From VBDM01 sp035702665 (lineage in GTDB: Bacteria; Pseudomonadota; Gammaproteobacteria; Burkholderiales; SG8-39), in contig DASSQD010000042.1 of assembly GCA_035702665.1 (NCBI GenBank), positions 1 to 18,672 of the forward strand: DNA of 18,672 bases, given 5' to 3'. Under the pieces are notes generated by a model, which saw nothing but the letters and a program-made list of their open reading frames with translations, searched no databases and was not told the origin of the DNA. Positions 16,903-18,672 of the stretch are shown here, in pieces. How positions within the stretch are numbered: the first letter of the stretch is position 1; every line of letters starts with the position of its first letter. Position numbers and translations under genes: made by a program.

Positions 16903-18174
16903 ATGCCCGGCCGTAGCCTCGCCGAGTGGCTCGACTACATCGAGCGAATACACCCGAAGTCTATCCAGCTCGGACTCGAGCGCGTGGCGAAGGTACGCGA
17001 CGCGCTGGCAAAGTCGAGCCCGGCCGTCATCTTCACCGTGTCGGGAACCAACGGTAAGGGTTCTACTTGCGCGATGCTCGAATCCATGCTGCTTGCGGCC
17101 GGCTACAAGGTCGGGCTGTATACGTCTCCGCATCTCGTGTACTACAACGAACGCATTCGCGTCGGCGGCGCTCCGGTCGGCGACGAGCGCCTTTGCGCCG
17201 CGTTCGAGGCGGTCGAGCGCGCAAGAGGAGGCGTGACGCTGACCTACTTCGAGTTCGGGACGCTCGCCGCGTGGGAAATCTTCACCTCGGAGGCCCTCGA
17301 CGCGGTGATCCTCGAGGTGGGGCTCGGCGGACGCCTCGACGCCGTCAACGCGTTCGACCCCGATTGTGCGCTGCTGACGTCAGTCGACCTCGATCACATG
17401 GACTACCTGGGGGACACCCGCGAGCTCATCGGCGCGGAGAAATCGGGGATATTCCGGGCTGGCAAGCCAGCGATTGTCGCGGATGCAGACCCGCCGCGAA
17501 GCGTCCTCGACCGCGCGGCTTCGATCGGTGCAGACCTGCGTCTTATCGGTCGTGATTTCGGGTTCTGGTTGCAGGGGCAGCAATGGATGTACTGGGGTCC
17601 CAGCGGGCGTCGCGGCGGCCTCGCCGTGCCGGCGCTGAGAGGCGAGCGCCAGCTCGCCAACGCCGCCGCGGCGCTCGCGGCGCTGGATGAGCTTCGCGTG
17701 CGGCTCCCTGTCGCTATGCAAGACGTGCGCATGGGCCTCGCCCGCGTCGACCTTCCGGCGCGGTTTCAAGTGCTCCCCGGGCGTCCGGCGGTAGTCCTGG
17801 ACGTGGCGCACAACCCGCAGGCCGCGCGGGTGCTCGCCGACAATCTGACGGACATGGGCTTCTACCCTGAGACCTACGCGGTATTCGGCATGCTCAGGGA
17901 CAAGGACATCGAGGGCGTATGCAGGGCGCTGAAGGGCAGGTTCTCCGCGTGGTTTGCCGCCGATCTTTCAGTGCCCCGGGGAGCGACCGCCGGCGCGCTC
18001 GCCGACGCCATTGCGCGCGCAGCGGCGGGTGGCGAGGTCGTGTGCTTCGAAAAACCGCGCGACGCGTACGCCGCGGCACGGAAGCGCGCACGCGAAAATG
18101 ATAGAATTGTCGTCTTTGGATCGTTCCATACCGTTGCCGAAGTCATGCAGGGGTCGCAGGCTCGGCGGGCCTGA
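16903..18174 (+). CDS. folC: Bifunctional folylpolyglutamate/dihydrofolate synthase
   Basis: A 423-residue Mur-ligase-family enzyme that adds glutamate to dihydropteroate and to folates, using ATP. The P-loop is GTNGKGST at 48-55, preceded by the substrate-binding start LAEWLDYIERIHP. DLDHMDYLG (about 162-170) and Lys180 in GAEKSGIFR correspond to the metal and carbamylated-lysine regions, and DVAHNPQA begins at about 300 in the C-terminal ligase domain. The ATG at 16903 has no strong ribosome site. The order accD-folC-SPOR protein is shared with E. coli (accD-folC-dedD-cvpA-purF). The stop at 18172-18174 is in the same frame as the next gene. Confidence 0.97.
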   Translation: MPGRSLAEWLDYIERIHPKSIQLGLERVAKVRDALAKSSPAVIFTVSGTNGKGSTCAMLESMLLAAGYKVGLYTSPHLVYYNERIRVGGAPVGDERLCAAFEAVERARGGVTLTYFEFGTLAAWEIFTSEALDAVILEVGLGGRLDAVNAFDPDCALLTSVDLDHMDYLGDTRELIGAEKSGIFRAGKPAIVADADPPRSVLDRAASIGADLRLIGRDFGFWLQGQQWMYWGPSGRRGGLAVPALRGERQLANAAAALAALDELRVRLPVAMQDVRMGLARVDLPARFQVLPGRPAVVLDVAHNPQAARVLADNLTDMGFYPETYAVFGMLRDKDIEGVCRALKGRFSAWFAADLSVPRGATAGALADAIARAAAGGEVVCFEKPRDAYAAARKRARENDRIVVFGSFHTVAEVMQGSQARRA

Positions 18175-18182
18175 CCTGAGTC

Positions 18183-18187
18183 GGAGG
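18183..18187 (+). promoter_or_regulatory. Ribosome-binding site that fixes a TTG start
   Basis: GGAGG stands 5 bases before the TTG at 18193. As there is no ATG or GTG between the in-frame folC stop and this point, this site decides the start of the SPOR-domain gene. Confidence 0.75.
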
Positions 18188-18192
18188 TTCGA

Positions 18193-18672
18193 TTGTCGGA
18201 CGACGCCAACCTGCTGAGGCGCCGCGCGCGTCGGCGACTGGTCGGGGCCATAGCGCTAGTGGTTCTCGTGGTCGTTGTCCTGCCCATCATCCTCGACCAG
18301 AAGCCCAGGCCTGGCCCGCAGGAGCTGACCGTGCAGATTCCCAGCCAGGACGGCGGACCCTTCAAGACGCGGATCCTTCCACCGTTGCAATCCGCGCCGA
18401 CCGTCCCGCCGAGCGATCCTCCCCAGGCAACGAAGGAATCCGCGGACAAGTCGGCGCCCGCTGAGCCCACAGCGGGGAAGAAGGAAAGTGGGAAGGCCCC
18501 TGAGAAAGCGCGGGCGAGACCGAAAACAGCCCAGACGTTCGTGTTCCAGCTCGGCGTGTTCGCGAACGCCGACAACGCAAAGCAGGTCCGCGACCGGGCG
18601 ACCGCTGCGGGCGTCAAGAGCTACACTGAGCAGGTAAGAGGACAGCAGGGCGAGCAGACCCGCGTGCGCGCC
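18193..18672 (+). CDS. dedD: SPOR-domain inner-membrane protein, DedD-like (partial, open at right edge)
   Basis: 160 codons are visible and the frame stays open to the window end. The product starts SDDANLLRRRARRR, giving a positively charged cytoplasmic tip, followed by one membrane helix about 16-34 and a Pro/Ala/Lys-rich periplasmic linker (about 36-113). A SPOR domain then begins near residue 115 with FVFQLGVFANADNA. SPOR domains bind peptidoglycan strands stripped of stem peptides at the division septum. The layout and the position after folC match E. coli DedD, so the symbol rests on synteny and architecture. The TTG start follows a strong GGAGG. The last part of the SPOR domain lies beyond the window; cvpA and purF are expected next. 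Confidence 0.85.
   Translation, partial: MSDDANLLRRRARRRLVGAIALVVLVVVVLPIILDQKPRPGPQELTVQIPSQDGGPFKTRILPPLQSAPTVPPSDPPQATKESADKSAPAEPTAGKKESGKAPEKARARPKTAQTFVFQLGVFANADNAKQVRDRATAAGVKSYTEQVRGQQGEQTRVRA

Overview
This is a GC-rich stretch of chromosome that is almost entirely coding and carries conserved housekeeping genes. The gene order (leuC-leuD-leuB-asd-fimV-truA-trpF-trpB-DNA methyltransferase-trpA-accD-folC-SPOR protein) is the one I know from Betaproteobacteria (Burkholderiales, Nitrosomonadales and relatives). I infer a betaproteobacterium and cannot name the genus. I see no rRNA, tRNA, CRISPR array, insertion sequence or prophage.

Layout. Bases 1-330 are the end of aroC (chorismate synthase), open at the left edge. 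Facing it is a long minus-strand gene (327-3287) for a membrane protein fused to a spermidine-synthase-like domain; the two stop codons overlap in one CTAG. A short divergent gap (3288-3368) leads into a plus-strand lipoprotein metalloprotease of the M48 family. From 4270 to the right edge everything runs on the plus strand: the leucine branch (leuC, leuD, leuB), aspartate-semialdehyde dehydrogenase (asd), the large polar hub protein FimV with its own apparent promoter, an intrinsic terminator at 11774-11807, and then a tightly packed run truA-trpF-trpB-methyltransferase-trpA-accD-folC-SPOR. Many junctions in that last run overlap (ATGA, GTG inside the previous gene, TTGA), which suggests translational coupling.

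How it works together. The region joins amino-acid synthesis (leucine; the aspartate family through asd; the last steps of tryptophan; chorismate from aroC), fatty-acid synthesis (accD), folate polyglutamylation (folC), tRNA modification (truA) and cell-envelope or polar organisation (fimV and the SPOR protein). The odd member is a solitary beta-class adenine methyltransferase wedged between trpB and trpA with no restriction enzyme beside it; its place inside an essential operon suggests a domesticated, epigenetic role.

I found no convincing undescribed multi-gene system. The points most worth a second look are the embedded methyltransferase, the internally duplicated membrane/spermidine-synthase-like fusion with a changed catalytic motif, the CCACGTG inverted repeat around the fimV promoter, the fimV-truA terminator and the repeat-rich C-terminal half of FimV.
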